From: an uncultured Collinsella sp.
GTDB taxonomy: Bacteria > Actinomycetota > Coriobacteriia > Coriobacteriales > Coriobacteriaceae
Direction of reading: 5' to 3'
NCBI GenBank assembly: GCA_900754435.1
Contig: CAAECT010000129.1
Coordinates: 1-6,622 of the forward strand
Length of the DNA stretch: 6,622 bases
Position numbers and translations under genes: made by a program. Under the pieces are notes generated by a model that searched no databases, was not told the origin of the DNA, and worked only from the letters and a program-made list of their open reading frames with translations. This document shows, piece after piece, positions 1 through 5,961 of this stretch. How positions within the stretch are numbered: the stretch's first letter is position 1; each line of letters opens with the position of its first letter.

Positions 1-2074
1 CGGCTTCGGCATCCTCCTGCATGGCCGCCTGCGCAAAAGCCGCGGCATCGGCCGCCAGCTCCTCCTCGCTCATGCGAGGCGCGCGCTTCTTGGTCGGCAT
101 GCCGGCCGCCTTGGCATTGCGCTCCTCCTTGGCCGCCAGGATATCGCCCTCGCGCTCAAGGTAGGCATTCCACTCGTTGTCGAGCAGGGCGTTCACGGCG
201 TCGCCTTCGACGGTCTCGCGCTCAAGCAGCACCTTCGCCATCAGATCGAGCTGATCGCGACGGGCATCCAAAATCTCGACCGCACGACGATGGGCTTCGC
301 GCATGATGCGCTGAACCTCGATATCGATGCGGCGTGCCGTCTCCTCGGAGTAATCCTGGTGATCGGCGTAATCTCGACCAAGGAACACCTGATGCTGCGC
401 CTCGCCAAACACTTGCGTGCCCAGCTCCTCGCTCATGCCCAGACGCGTAACCATCTCGCGCGCCATCTTGGTCGCACGCTCCAGATCGTTGCTCGCGCCC
501 GACGTGATGTCATCGCACATAAGCTCCTCGGCAACGCGACCGCCCAAGAACACGGCGAGCTCGTCGAGCATCTCGTTCTTAGTCTTGAGGAAGTGGTCCT
601 CCTGCGGAAGCTGCAGCGTGTAGCCCAGAGCCTGACCGCGGCTGACGATCGAGATCTTGTGAACCGGATCGGAGTGCTCCAGGATGTGGCCCACCAGGGC
701 GTGACCGCTCTCGTGGTAGGCAATCGTGGTGCGCTCGGCCTCGGTCATCACGCGACCCTTGCGTTGCGGTCCGGCAATCACGCGCTCCATCGACTCCTCG
801 ACCTCGTCCATCGAGATCACGGAACGATGGCGGCGAGCGGCCAGCAGCGCAGACTCGTTGAGCAGGTTCGCCAAATCGGCACCAGTAAAGCCAACGGTCA
901 TCTGGGCGAGCTTCTCAAACTTAACGTCCTCGTCCATCGGCTTGTTCTCGGCATGCACGCGCAAGATCTGCTCGCGGCCCTTCACATCCGGACGGTCGAC
1001 CGTAACCTGACGGTCAAAACGGCCGGGACGCAGCAATGCCGGATCCAGGATGTCAGGACGGTTGGTCGCAGCGATCAGGATGACCGACTCGCTTTCCTCA
1101 AAGCCGTCCATCTCGACCAGCAGCTGGTTGAGCGTCTGCTCGCGCTCGTCGTGACCGCCGCCCAAGCCAGCTCCGCGCTGACGTCCCACGGCATCGATCT
1201 CATCGATGAAGATGATCGACGGAGCCTGGGACTTGGCCTCCTTAAAGAGGTCACGCACGCGGCTGGCGCCGACACCCACGAACATCTCGACAAAGTCGGA
1301 ACCCGAGATGCTAAAGAACGGCACGCCCGCCTCGCCGGCTACAGCCTTGGCCAGCAGCGTTTTACCGGTGCCCGGAGGGCCCACCAGCAACACGCCGCGC
1401 GGAATCTTGGCGCCCAGCTTGCGATAGCGGTCCGGATCGCTCAAAAAGTCACGGATCTCCTCGAGTTCCTCGACTGCCTCGTCCACGCCGGCAACGTCTT
1501 CAAACTTGACCTTGGGGCGCGTGGCCTCGTTGGTCTTGGCGTTGGTCTTGCCAAACTGCATGTTCCTGTTGTTGGCGCCCATCATCTGGCGCATAAAGTA
1601 GAACATGATGGCGATAAGGGCGATCGTCGGAAGCACACTCATCGCCAAGTCGCCCCAAAAATCGGGATCGTTGGTGTTGACGATGTACTTGGTATCGGGG
1701 TGCTCCGCCATGAGCTCGGCAAGCGAATCGGAGCCGACATAGGTCGAGGAGAAGCTCTTGAGCTCGCTCGTATCGCCCTTGTCCTTCTTCGTCTTCCAGT
1801 AATGACCCGTCACGCTTCCGTCTTGAACCGTATAGGTCAGATCTTCGACGCGATCCTGCTTGATGGCGCTCACCATCTCGCTCGTCGCGAGCTTAACGGT
1901 ATTGCTGGAATTGGCAAAGCCGGAGCCCATGTTAAAGAAGGCGTAGCCCAGAAGCGCGCAAGCCAAAATAAAATACAGCCAGCCCGTACGCGTGGGCTTC
2001 TTGCCTCCGGGCATCCCCGGGATCTTAGGCTCCCGGGGAGTCTGGGAATTGTTATCGTTATGGTCGTCGGGCAT
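1..2074 (-). CDS. ftsH: ATP-dependent zinc metalloprotease FtsH, C-terminus cut by window edge
   Basis: Membrane-anchored AAA+ protease that unfolds and degrades damaged or regulatory membrane and cytosolic proteins as a hexamer. I translated 691 codons with no stop, so the C-terminus lies beyond base 1. Seen in order: a Pro-rich hydrophilic N-tail (1-30); a first membrane segment (about 32-49); an extracytoplasmic domain (about 50-142); a second membrane segment (about 143-160); Walker A GPPGTGKT (232-239); pore loop FVG (265-267); Walker B IIFIDEID (287-294); the second region of homology from TNRP (337) to the arginine fingers R352 and R355; zinc motif HESGH (454-458); and the likely third zinc ligand D530 in GASND. 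The tail after about 645 is Ala/Glu/Lys-rich. The ATG at 2074 follows the hpt stop by one base (TAAGATG). The only upstream GGAGG is 12 bases away, so coupling to hpt translation is likely. All catalytic residues are intact. The identification is secure. Confidence 0.98.
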   Translation of the reverse strand, partial: MPDDHNDNNSQTPREPKIPGMPGGKKPTRTGWLYFILACALLGYAFFNMGSGFANSSNTVKLATSEMVSAIKQDRVEDLTYTVQDGSVTGHYWKTKKDKGDTSELKSFSSTYVGSDSLAELMAEHPDTKYIVNTNDPDFWGDLAMSVLPTIALIAIMFYFMRQMMGANNRNMQFGKTNAKTNEATRPKVKFEDVAGVDEAVEELEEIRDFLSDPDRYRKLGAKIPRGVLLVGPPGTGKTLLAKAVAGEAGVPFFSISGSDFVEMFVGVGASRVRDLFKEAKSQAPSIIFIDEIDAVGRQRGAGLGGGHDEREQTLNQLLVEMDGFEESESVILIAATNRPDILDPALLRPGRFDRQVTVDRPDVKGREQILRVHAENKPMDEDVKFEKLAQMTVGFTGADLANLLNESALLAARRHRSVISMDEVEESMERVIAGPQRKGRVMTEAERTTIAYHESGHALVGHILEHSDPVHKISIVSRGQALGYTLQLPQEDHFLKTKNEMLDELAVFLGGRVAEELMCDDITSGASNDLERATKMAREMVTRLGMSEELGTQVFGEAQHQVFLGRDYADHQDYSEETARRIDIEVQRIMREAHRRAVEILDARRDQLDLMAKVLLERETVEGDAVNALLDNEWNAYLEREGDILAAKEERNAKAAGMPTKKRAPRMSEEELAADAAAFAQAAMQEDAEA

Positions 2075-2075
2075 C

Positions 2076-2624
2076 TTACGAATAAACCTCCGGTTTCAAA
2101 ATGCCCAGATACGGAAGGTTACGATAGCGCTCGGCATAGTCGAGGCCGTAGCCCACCACAAAGGCATCGGGGCAATGGGTTCCAACATACTTGGGCGTGA
2201 TGGCCGAGGTGCGGTCCTCAACGTCCTTCCACAGGAAGGCAGCGACCTCCAGCGAAGCGGGCTTGCGGCTCTCGAGGTTCTTCATCAGGTACTTGAGGGT
2301 CAGGCCCGAGTCCAGAATGTCCTCGACGATCAGCACGTCGCGACCACGGATGTCGATATCCAGATCCTTAATGATACGCACGATGCCCGAAGACTTCACA
2401 CCGTCGCCATAGCTCGAAACAGCCATGAAATCGATGTTGGTCGGTAGCTCAATCTTGCGCATCAGGTCGCCCATAAAGACAACGGCACCGCGCAGAACCG
2501 CGATCAGCACCAGATCCTTACCCGCGTAGTCGCGAGTGATCTCCTCGCCCAGGCGAGAAACGATGCCGTCGATATCCTCCTGCGTAAACAGAACCTTCTC
2601 GATATCCGGATGTTGAGAAGCCAT
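2076..2624 (-). CDS. hpt: Hypoxanthine (guanine) phosphoribosyltransferase
   Basis: Cytosolic purine-salvage enzyme that joins hypoxanthine or guanine to PRPP to give IMP or GMP. The product is 182 residues, a normal length for bacterial HPRT. Visible motifs are: the PRPP loop LRGA (44-47); the flexible loop SSYGDG (70-75), which closes over the active site in this family; the PRPP signature VLIVEDILDSGLT (97-109) with the acidic pair E101-D102 and presumed base D105; K133, placed like the purine-contacting lysine of the family; and the base-stacking segment FVVGYGLDYAERYRNLP starting at F155. The ATG at 2624 has a GAAAGGG ribosome site five bases upstream (2630-2636). It sits downstream of tilS and ends one base before ftsH, the well-known tilS-hpt-ftsH order of many Gram-positive bacteria. 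A candidate promoter lies at 2682-2711. Whether guanine or hypoxanthine is preferred cannot be read from the sequence. Confidence 0.97.
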   Translation of the reverse strand: MASQHPDIEKVLFTQEDIDGIVSRLGEEITRDYAGKDLVLIAVLRGAVVFMGDLMRKIELPTNIDFMAVSSYGDGVKSSGIVRIIKDLDIDIRGRDVLIVEDILDSGLTLKYLMKNLESRKPASLEVAAFLWKDVEDRTSAITPKYVGTHCPDAFVVGYGLDYAERYRNLPYLGILKPEVYS

Positions 2625-2681
2625 GACAACCCTTTCTTGTGCTTAATCGCCCACACACCGCCGTATGGACGCGAACTACAC

Positions 2682-2711
2682 ATTCTAGCAGCGCACGGGG
2701 TATATTTTCCA
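2682..2711 (-). promoter_or_regulatory. Candidate promoter for hpt-ftsH
   Basis: On the minus strand a -35-like TGGAAA (2711-2706, 4 of 6 to consensus) is followed after 18 bases by TAGAAT (2687-2682, 5 of 6 to TATAAT). The -10 is preceded by TG one base away, an extended -10. Transcription would start near 2675 and give a leader of about 50 bases before hpt. The position in a non-coding gap supports it, but no experiment or alignment backs it here. Confidence 0.45.
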
Positions 2712-2712
2712 G

Positions 2713-2733
2713 CCCGCGCACCATCAGCGCGGG
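2713..2733 (-). repeat. 7-bp GC-rich inverted repeat between tilS and hpt
   Basis: CCCGCGC (2713-2719) and GCGCGGG (2727-2733) are perfect reverse complements around a 7-base loop. It lies about 40 bases past the tilS stop and directly before the candidate -35 of the hpt promoter. On the minus strand no T-run follows, so it is not a standard intrinsic terminator. It could be a weak attenuator, an mRNA 3'-end stabiliser or a regulator site. Confidence 0.4.
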
Positions 2734-2772
2734 AATACCGTCAACGCCGCACAGAACAGCTGGTGCGAGGGG

Positions 2773-4314
2773 CTAATCCGCGTCAACCACGCGAAGCAGA
2801 TAAGCCACACGCGTCGCCGCCGTGCATTTAAAACGTTCGTCCGCGCGAACTCCGGCGACCCACACCACGGCACCTCCCGGCGCCGTCCTCACCACGGGCA
2901 CGCCGGCGCGCTCGGAAACGGGAATGCGAGCCTCGCCTAGCAAGTCGGATACCTTCTTGCTTCGGCCACTCATTCCTAACGGGCACATCACGTCTCCCGG
3001 TGCGGGACCGTCCACCCACAGGCGCGCCAATCGCGCCTCTGCAGGGATCTCGCCACGTGAGCCCGCCAGGACCCGCTCACTATCGCTGTCGGCAAAACCC
3101 AGGGCAGCCGCGTCTACCAAAGCTGTCACTTCCCCGGCAGCCGCAAGCTCACGGGCGCGGCGCACGATATCGCATCCCGGCTCAACGGCCATCGGCTCTG
3201 CGACCAGCATGCGCCCCCCGCCCAACGGCAAACGACCGGGTATGGTAATCCAGTCCGCAACCAGCCCCTCACGAGCCGCCGGCGCCTTAAACGCTAGCAT
3301 GCCAAACTCGACGCGCGCGTCAATTCCCGCCGGAAGCGTGACCGAGCCTGTGCCTTCGGCAACGCAGGAAAGGACTCGCTCCACATGTCGCATCTCTGGA
3401 CGAGCGCCCGGATCGATGCGTTTGATCGCCAGTCGCACGATGCGCCGCGCGATTACCACCTCGGCCGCAGCAAGGCGTCTGGCATCGAGCACTAGCGCGC
3501 CCGCCGCCTCCTTGCGCAGGCAGCTTCGAAACGCCTGTGCCGACAGCTGGGACAGAAACGCATCCTCGTCTCCCAGAATCTCGCAAGCAGCGCCAATCGT
3601 CTTGCACACGCTCGCGTTACGCTGAGCCACCACCGGCATCACTCGATGGCGCACGTAATTTCGCAGATACGAGATGTCCTCGTTGCTCTCGTCCTCTCGC
3701 CACGGCTGACCATGCACCTGCAGATAACTCACGAGCTCGTCATGAGTCAGGTCGAGCAAGGGCCGCACCACGATATTCCTCCGGCGAGGGATGCTCGATA
3801 GACCGGCGGGCCCCGACCCCTTAATCGCGTTCATCAAAAACGTTTCCGCGCGATCCGAAGACGTGTGCGCAGTGCAGATACGAGCCGCCGTTCGCGGTGC
3901 CCCCGTCTGGGCGCAGAGCTCGCGAACATATCTGCGCGCCGCGGCGTAGCGCACCTCGCGCGCGGCAGCCTCGATATTGCCCGACTCGCCGTCAAAATAA
4001 GCATGCTCAACACACAGCGGCAAGCCATATTGAGCGCACAGGTCGCGCACGAAGGCTTCATCGCCATCGGATGACTCGCCGCGCAGATGATGGTTCACAT
4101 GCAGCACGTGCAGCCGCTCGCGCGCGATGGGGGCTACACCACGCCCGTCCTGGATATCCAACTTTGATGTGCAAGCCATAAGGAGCAGCGCCGTCGAATC
4201 CGCACCACCTGATACCATGAGCACCACGGGGGCAGCCGTCTGCCGCATTGCCGGGGCCTTATCATCAGCCCTCAACGCAGCATGGTGTCCATAATGCTGA
4301 GATACCGTTGGCAT
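2773..4314 (-). CDS. tilS: tRNA(Ile)-lysidine synthase TilS
   Basis: Essential cytosolic enzyme that uses ATP to attach lysine to C34 of the CAU-anticodon tRNA-Ile, so that it is charged with Ile and reads AUA. The product is 513 residues, somewhat longer than the E. coli (about 430) and B. subtilis (about 470) enzymes. The PP-loop SGGADS is at 35-40, HVNHHLRG at 72-79, the AHTSSDRAET segment at 149-158, GSGPAGLSSIP at 166-176, and PWREDESN at 204-211 followed by YLRNYVRHRVMP (216-227). The TilS C-terminal domain runs from about 434, with PGDVMCPLGMSG (439-450), KKVSDLLG and VWVAGVRADERF. The 149-158 segment departs from the more usual AHHxDDQAET. The ATG at 4314 has a strong AGGAGG six bases upstream (4321-4326). 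The first 27 residues precede the usual TilS start and are not recognisable. It is the first gene of the leftward block and diverges from the hydrolase gene at 4363. Confidence 0.97.
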   Translation of the reverse strand: MPTVSQHYGHHAALRADDKAPAMRQTAAPVVLMVSGGADSTALLLMACTSKLDIQDGRGVAPIARERLHVLHVNHHLRGESSDGDEAFVRDLCAQYGLPLCVEHAYFDGESGNIEAAAREVRYAAARRYVRELCAQTGAPRTAARICTAHTSSDRAETFLMNAIKGSGPAGLSSIPRRRNIVVRPLLDLTHDELVSYLQVHGQPWREDESNEDISYLRNYVRHRVMPVVAQRNASVCKTIGAACEILGDEDAFLSQLSAQAFRSCLRKEAAGALVLDARRLAAAEVVIARRIVRLAIKRIDPGARPEMRHVERVLSCVAEGTGSVTLPAGIDARVEFGMLAFKAPAAREGLVADWITIPGRLPLGGGRMLVAEPMAVEPGCDIVRRARELAAAGEVTALVDAAALGFADSDSERVLAGSRGEIPAEARLARLWVDGPAPGDVMCPLGMSGRSKKVSDLLGEARIPVSERAGVPVVRTAPGGAVVWVAGVRADERFKCTAATRVAYLLRVVDAD

Positions 4315-4342
4315 TCGCTTCCTCCTCTATTCGACCGCACCC

Positions 4343-4348
4343 ATTGTA
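4343..4348 (-). promoter_or_regulatory. Candidate -10 element for tilS
   Basis: The minus strand reads TACAAT at 4348-4343, 5 of 6 to the -10 consensus, about 30 bases before the tilS ATG. A start near 4336 would leave a short leader that includes the AGGAGG site. No good -35 is visible at the right distance; that position lies inside the first codons of the divergent gene. I could not place a convincing promoter for the divergent gene in the 48-base gap. Confidence 0.3.
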
Positions 4349-4362
4349 TCCTTTGGAATCTT

Positions 4363-5172
4363 ATGTCTCGTCTGCACCTTCATATCCTCGGCAGCGGCTC
4401 AAAAGGCAACTGCGCACTCGTCGAGGGGCCTCAGGGGCTCATCATGATCGACAACGGCCTGTCCCGCCGCGAGACACTTAAACGCATGGCGGAGCTTGGC
4501 CTCTCGGCAGACGACGTCGCCGCTCTTGTAATCACCCATGAGCATGGTGACCATATCAAGGGGCTCGATGTATGGTGCAAGCACTGGCATGGTCCCCTCT
4601 TTGCCAGCAGGGACACCCTTTCATGCAAAGAAAACCTCGCGCGCCTGCCCGTAGAGGAATTTGACCCCGGCGACACGCTCCCCATTGCCGGCATCCACGT
4701 GCAAACCTACTCAACATCGCACGATGTCATCAATCCTGTCGGCTATCGATTTAATGCTCTCGATGATTCCATTGGGTTTGCCACCGACACCGGAGAGTTA
4801 TCGAGCAAGGCCATAGGCATCCTCAAAGACTGTCGAGTTCTCGCGCTCGAAAGCAACCACGATGTAGCTATGCTGCGCGAAGGAGCGTACCCCCGCTTTC
4901 TTCAGGAGCGCATCCTGTCCACAAAGGGGCACCTCTCCAACAACCAGGCCGCCGAAGCCGCGCGCGAACTTGTTACCGATCGCACCGAACAGCTCATCGC
5001 CATGCATATCAGCCAAGACAATAATCGTCCAAGCCTTACCGTCAAAAGCTATGCCAACGCGCTTGATGCAAGTCTCGATGATGAACTCGACAGTTCTGCC
5101 ACCCGTCTTCAAGGGCCACGGAAGCTCTCGATACGCCCTGCAAGTCAGTATCAACCGACAACTATTCAATAG
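4363..5172 (+). CDS. MBL-fold metallohydrolase, WalJ/YycJ type
   Basis: Likely cytosolic two-metal hydrolase of the metallo-beta-lactamase fold, 269 residues. The start LHILGSGSKGNC (5-17 region), the metal motif THEHGDH (58-64), TSHD (H120), the metal-bridging aspartate in ATDTG (D142), ESNHDVAML (163-171), the YPRFL-RIL-STKGHLSN block (176-192) and a late histidine at H215 (MHISQDNN) together match the YycJ/WalJ family of B. subtilis. Members are thought to be 5'-3' DNA exonucleases or otherwise nucleic-acid acting; the role here is inferred. There is no signal peptide or membrane segment. I chose the ATG at 4363 because homology begins there; an in-frame ATG at 4282 would overlap tilS by 33 bases. 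Its ribosome site is weak (TTTGGA). In Firmicutes this gene usually follows walRK; here it stands alone between tilS and hsp20. The last 25 residues are hydrophilic and look unconserved. Confidence 0.92.
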   Translation: MSRLHLHILGSGSKGNCALVEGPQGLIMIDNGLSRRETLKRMAELGLSADDVAALVITHEHGDHIKGLDVWCKHWHGPLFASRDTLSCKENLARLPVEEFDPGDTLPIAGIHVQTYSTSHDVINPVGYRFNALDDSIGFATDTGELSSKAIGILKDCRVLALESNHDVAMLREGAYPRFLQERILSTKGHLSNNQAAEAARELVTDRTEQLIAMHISQDNNRPSLTVKSYANALDASLDDELDSSATRLQGPRKLSIRPASQYQPTTIQ

Positions 5173-5188
5173 CCCCTCAAGACAACAA

Positions 5189-5220
5189 AAGGGGGCTGGG
5201 AATCACTTCCCAGCCCCCTT
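5189..5220. terminator. Shared bidirectional intrinsic terminator
   Basis: A perfect 14-bp stem (5189-5202 with 5207-5220) closes a TCAC loop. It sits between two convergent genes, 16 bases past the hydrolase stop and 32 bases past the hsp20 stop. Read leftward the stem ends in CCCCCTTTT followed by GTTGTC, a fair U-tract for hsp20. Read rightward it ends in CCCCCTTAACTC, a poor tail, so termination may be stronger for hsp20 than for the hydrolase. Confidence 0.9.
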
Positions 5221-5252
5221 AACTCATACTCTCGATTGAAGCAGAGCCATCG

Positions 5253-5684
5253 TTAGTCGATGGAGATCTTCGTGACGTTCTTCTTCTCGACGATCTTAGG
5301 AACCGTAACGGTGAGGATGCCGTCAGCATACTTTGCAGAGAGGCCCTCGCTCGAAGCGTCCTTCAGATATACGCCACGCGTCGCGCTGTACGAGCTAAAC
5401 TCCTTCTGGAGGAAGTTCTTACCCTCGTTTTCGGCGCTCTCCTCGACGTTCACGCTGATGGACAGGCGACCCTCATTGAGCTCAACGTCGATGTCATCCT
5501 TGGCGACACCGGTCAGATACGCCTTGACCTCGTAGCCATCGCCCTTGTCCTCAACGTCAACGGGGAACGCCTTGGAGGCAATCGAGTTGTTTGCAAGGTC
5601 GGTCATATCATCAAACAGATCGAACAGCGAGCTAGCAGAAGGACGAACGCCAAAAACCGAACGATAAGGAACCATGCTTGCCAT
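5253..5684 (-). CDS. Hsp20 family small heat-shock protein
   Basis: ATP-independent holdase chaperone of the alpha-crystallin family that binds unfolding proteins in the cytosol as oligomers. The product is 143 residues, usual for the family. A short variable N-arm (1-38) with SSLFDLFDDM is followed by the alpha-crystallin domain (about 39-130). That domain begins at FPVDVED, runs through YEVKAYLTGVAKDDIDVEL (51-69), and ends with the family hallmark AKYADGILTVTVPK (117-130). The C-terminal tail holds the I-x-I motif (I140-S-I142) that docks on neighbouring subunits. I chose the ATG at 5684 because AAAAGGAG lies eight bases upstream (5693-5700); the in-frame ATG at 5717 lacks such a site and would add 11 unrelated residues. 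It is a single gene with its own terminator at 5189-5220 and an upstream region with several inverted repeats. Heat induction is expected, but neither a CIRCE nor a full HAIR site is visible. Confidence 0.96.
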   Translation of the reverse strand: MASMVPYRSVFGVRPSASSLFDLFDDMTDLANNSIASKAFPVDVEDKGDGYEVKAYLTGVAKDDIDVELNEGRLSISVNVEESAENEGKNFLQKEFSSYSATRGVYLKDASSEGLSAKYADGILTVTVPKIVEKKNVTKISID

Positions 5685-5750
5685 GTTTACCACTCCTTTT
5701 AAGGACTGCCGAGCCATCTTCTAGGTGACTGGGACTTCTTTTGACGCTCT

Positions 5751-5779
5751 TATATATGCCCACCCAGTGCTCATATATA
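5751..5779. repeat. 8-bp inverted repeat at the likely hsp20 promoter
   Basis: TATATATG (5751-5758) and CATATATA (5772-5779) are perfect reverse complements with a 13-base spacer. On the minus strand the left arm gives a -10-like TATATA (5756-5751), and 17 bases upstream the right arm supplies only a weak -35-like TATATA (5779-5774). A start near 5744 would give a leader of about 60 bases for hsp20. The arms could equally be an operator that overlaps the promoter. The AT-rich arm sequence makes a chance repeat possible. Confidence 0.4.
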
Positions 5780-5834
5780 CATCGACTATAAAGTTTTTTG
5801 AGTCCAGTACTATAAGCATATCTAAGTGTGTATG

Positions 5835-5848
5835 ACTAAGGTCTTAGT
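5835..5848. repeat. Palindrome ACTAAG-GT-CTTAGT
   Basis: Two perfect 6-base arms around a GT spacer form a 14-bp dyad, a typical size for a dimeric regulator site. It lies midway between hsp20 and the rightward gene, about 15 bases upstream of the candidate rightward -35. No U-tract follows, so it is not a terminator. I do not recognise the binding protein. Confidence 0.4.
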
Positions 5849-5856
5849 AAGGTTAA

Positions 5857-5869
5857 GGTTCTTTGAACC
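5857..5869. repeat. Palindrome GGTTC-TTT-GAACC overlapping candidate -35
   Basis: Perfect 5-base arms around TTT. Its right arm overlaps the TTGAAC proposed as the -35 of the rightward gene, which is where a repressor site would be placed. Only nine bases separate it from the ACTAAG dyad (5835-5848). The regulator is unknown. Confidence 0.4.
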
Positions 5870-5892
5870 AGAGCTTAAATAAGAAGTATGTT
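5863..5892 (+). promoter_or_regulatory. Candidate promoter for the rightward gene
   Basis: TTGAAC (5863-5868, 4 of 6 to the -35 consensus) and TATGTT (5887-5892, 4 of 6 to the -10) are separated by 18 bases. Transcription would start near 5899, about 10 bases before the AAGGGG site of the mini reading frame at 5921. The match is moderate and the call rests mainly on position. Confidence 0.35.
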
Positions 5893-5920
5893 CGCAGCTA
5901 CAAATAACAAGGGGCTTACA

Positions 5921-5953
5921 ATGAGCGCGTACGCGTTGTTGGTAACGAGCTAA
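5921..5953 (+). CDS. Possible 10-residue leader peptide MSAYALLVTS
   Basis: ATG at 5921 to TAA at 5951-5953 encodes ten residues. It has a better ribosome site (AAGGGG, 5909-5914, six bases upstream) than the larger gene that follows. It ends eight bases before the ATG at 5962, and its stop overlaps the AAAGGG that serves the next gene. That layout would allow coupled translation. The codons hold no run of one amino acid, so classic attenuation is not suggested. It may be chance; the peptide is too short to judge by coding signal. Confidence 0.25.
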   Translation: MSAYALLVTS

Positions 5954-5961
5954 AGGGCATC

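Larger units (their letters stand above)
2625..2772 (-). other. tilS-hpt spacer with candidate internal promoter and hairpin
   Basis: These 148 bases separate the tilS stop from the hpt start. That is unusually wide beside the one-base hpt-ftsH junction. Reading leftward, the spacer holds a 7-bp inverted repeat (2713-2733), a sigma-70-like promoter (2682-2711), a leader of about 50 bases and the hpt ribosome site. Short reading frames that cross it overlap hpt or tilS and look like shadows; I see no gene in it. Confidence 0.6.
5685..5961. promoter_or_regulatory. AT-rich divergent regulatory region between hsp20 and the rightward gene
   Basis: This gap of about 280 bases is clearly more AT-rich than the coding DNA. 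It holds the hsp20 ribosome site (5693-5700), an inverted repeat with TATATATG/CATATATA arms (5751-5779), two CCAGTNCT boxes exactly 40 bases apart (5764 and 5804), two palindromes (5835-5848 and 5857-5869), a candidate rightward promoter (5863-5892) and a possible mini reading frame (5921-5953). I see no tRNA or structured RNA. Confidence 0.7.

Noticed and set aside
290..2200. 636-codon open frame on the plus strand
   Set aside because: It lies antisense to ftsH and hpt, whose reading frames give unmistakable conserved proteins. The antisense product has a repetitive His/Leu/Ala/Arg-rich composition with no domain, as expected from a GC-rich gene read backwards.
2822..3625. 267-codon open frame on the plus strand
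   Set aside because: Antisense to tilS. Its product is rich in Ser, Pro, Arg and Ala with no recognisable motif, and tilS on the other strand is certain.
4282..4362. Longer N-terminus for the MBL-fold hydrolase
   Set aside because: Family similarity begins at the ATG at 4363, the extra residues look random, and the earlier start would overlap the tilS coding region.
5685..5717. Longer N-terminus for Hsp20 from the ATG at 5717
   Set aside because: AAAAGGAG lies inside this stretch at the correct distance from the ATG at 5684, so the inner start is the better one.
5751..5779. CIRCE (HrcA) site at hsp20
   Set aside because: The minus strand has a TGAGCACTG that resembles one CIRCE half, but nine bases further there is no GAGTGCTAA-like second half.
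5795..5817. HAIR (HspR) site at hsp20
   Set aside because: TTGAGT at 5798-5803 matches the left arm, but the right arm reads TATAAGC where ACTCAAG is needed.
5718..5961. tRNA or riboswitch in the divergent gap
   Set aside because: I found no cloverleaf, no T-loop GTTCGA consensus in context and no known riboswitch core; the region is AT-rich with short dyads only.
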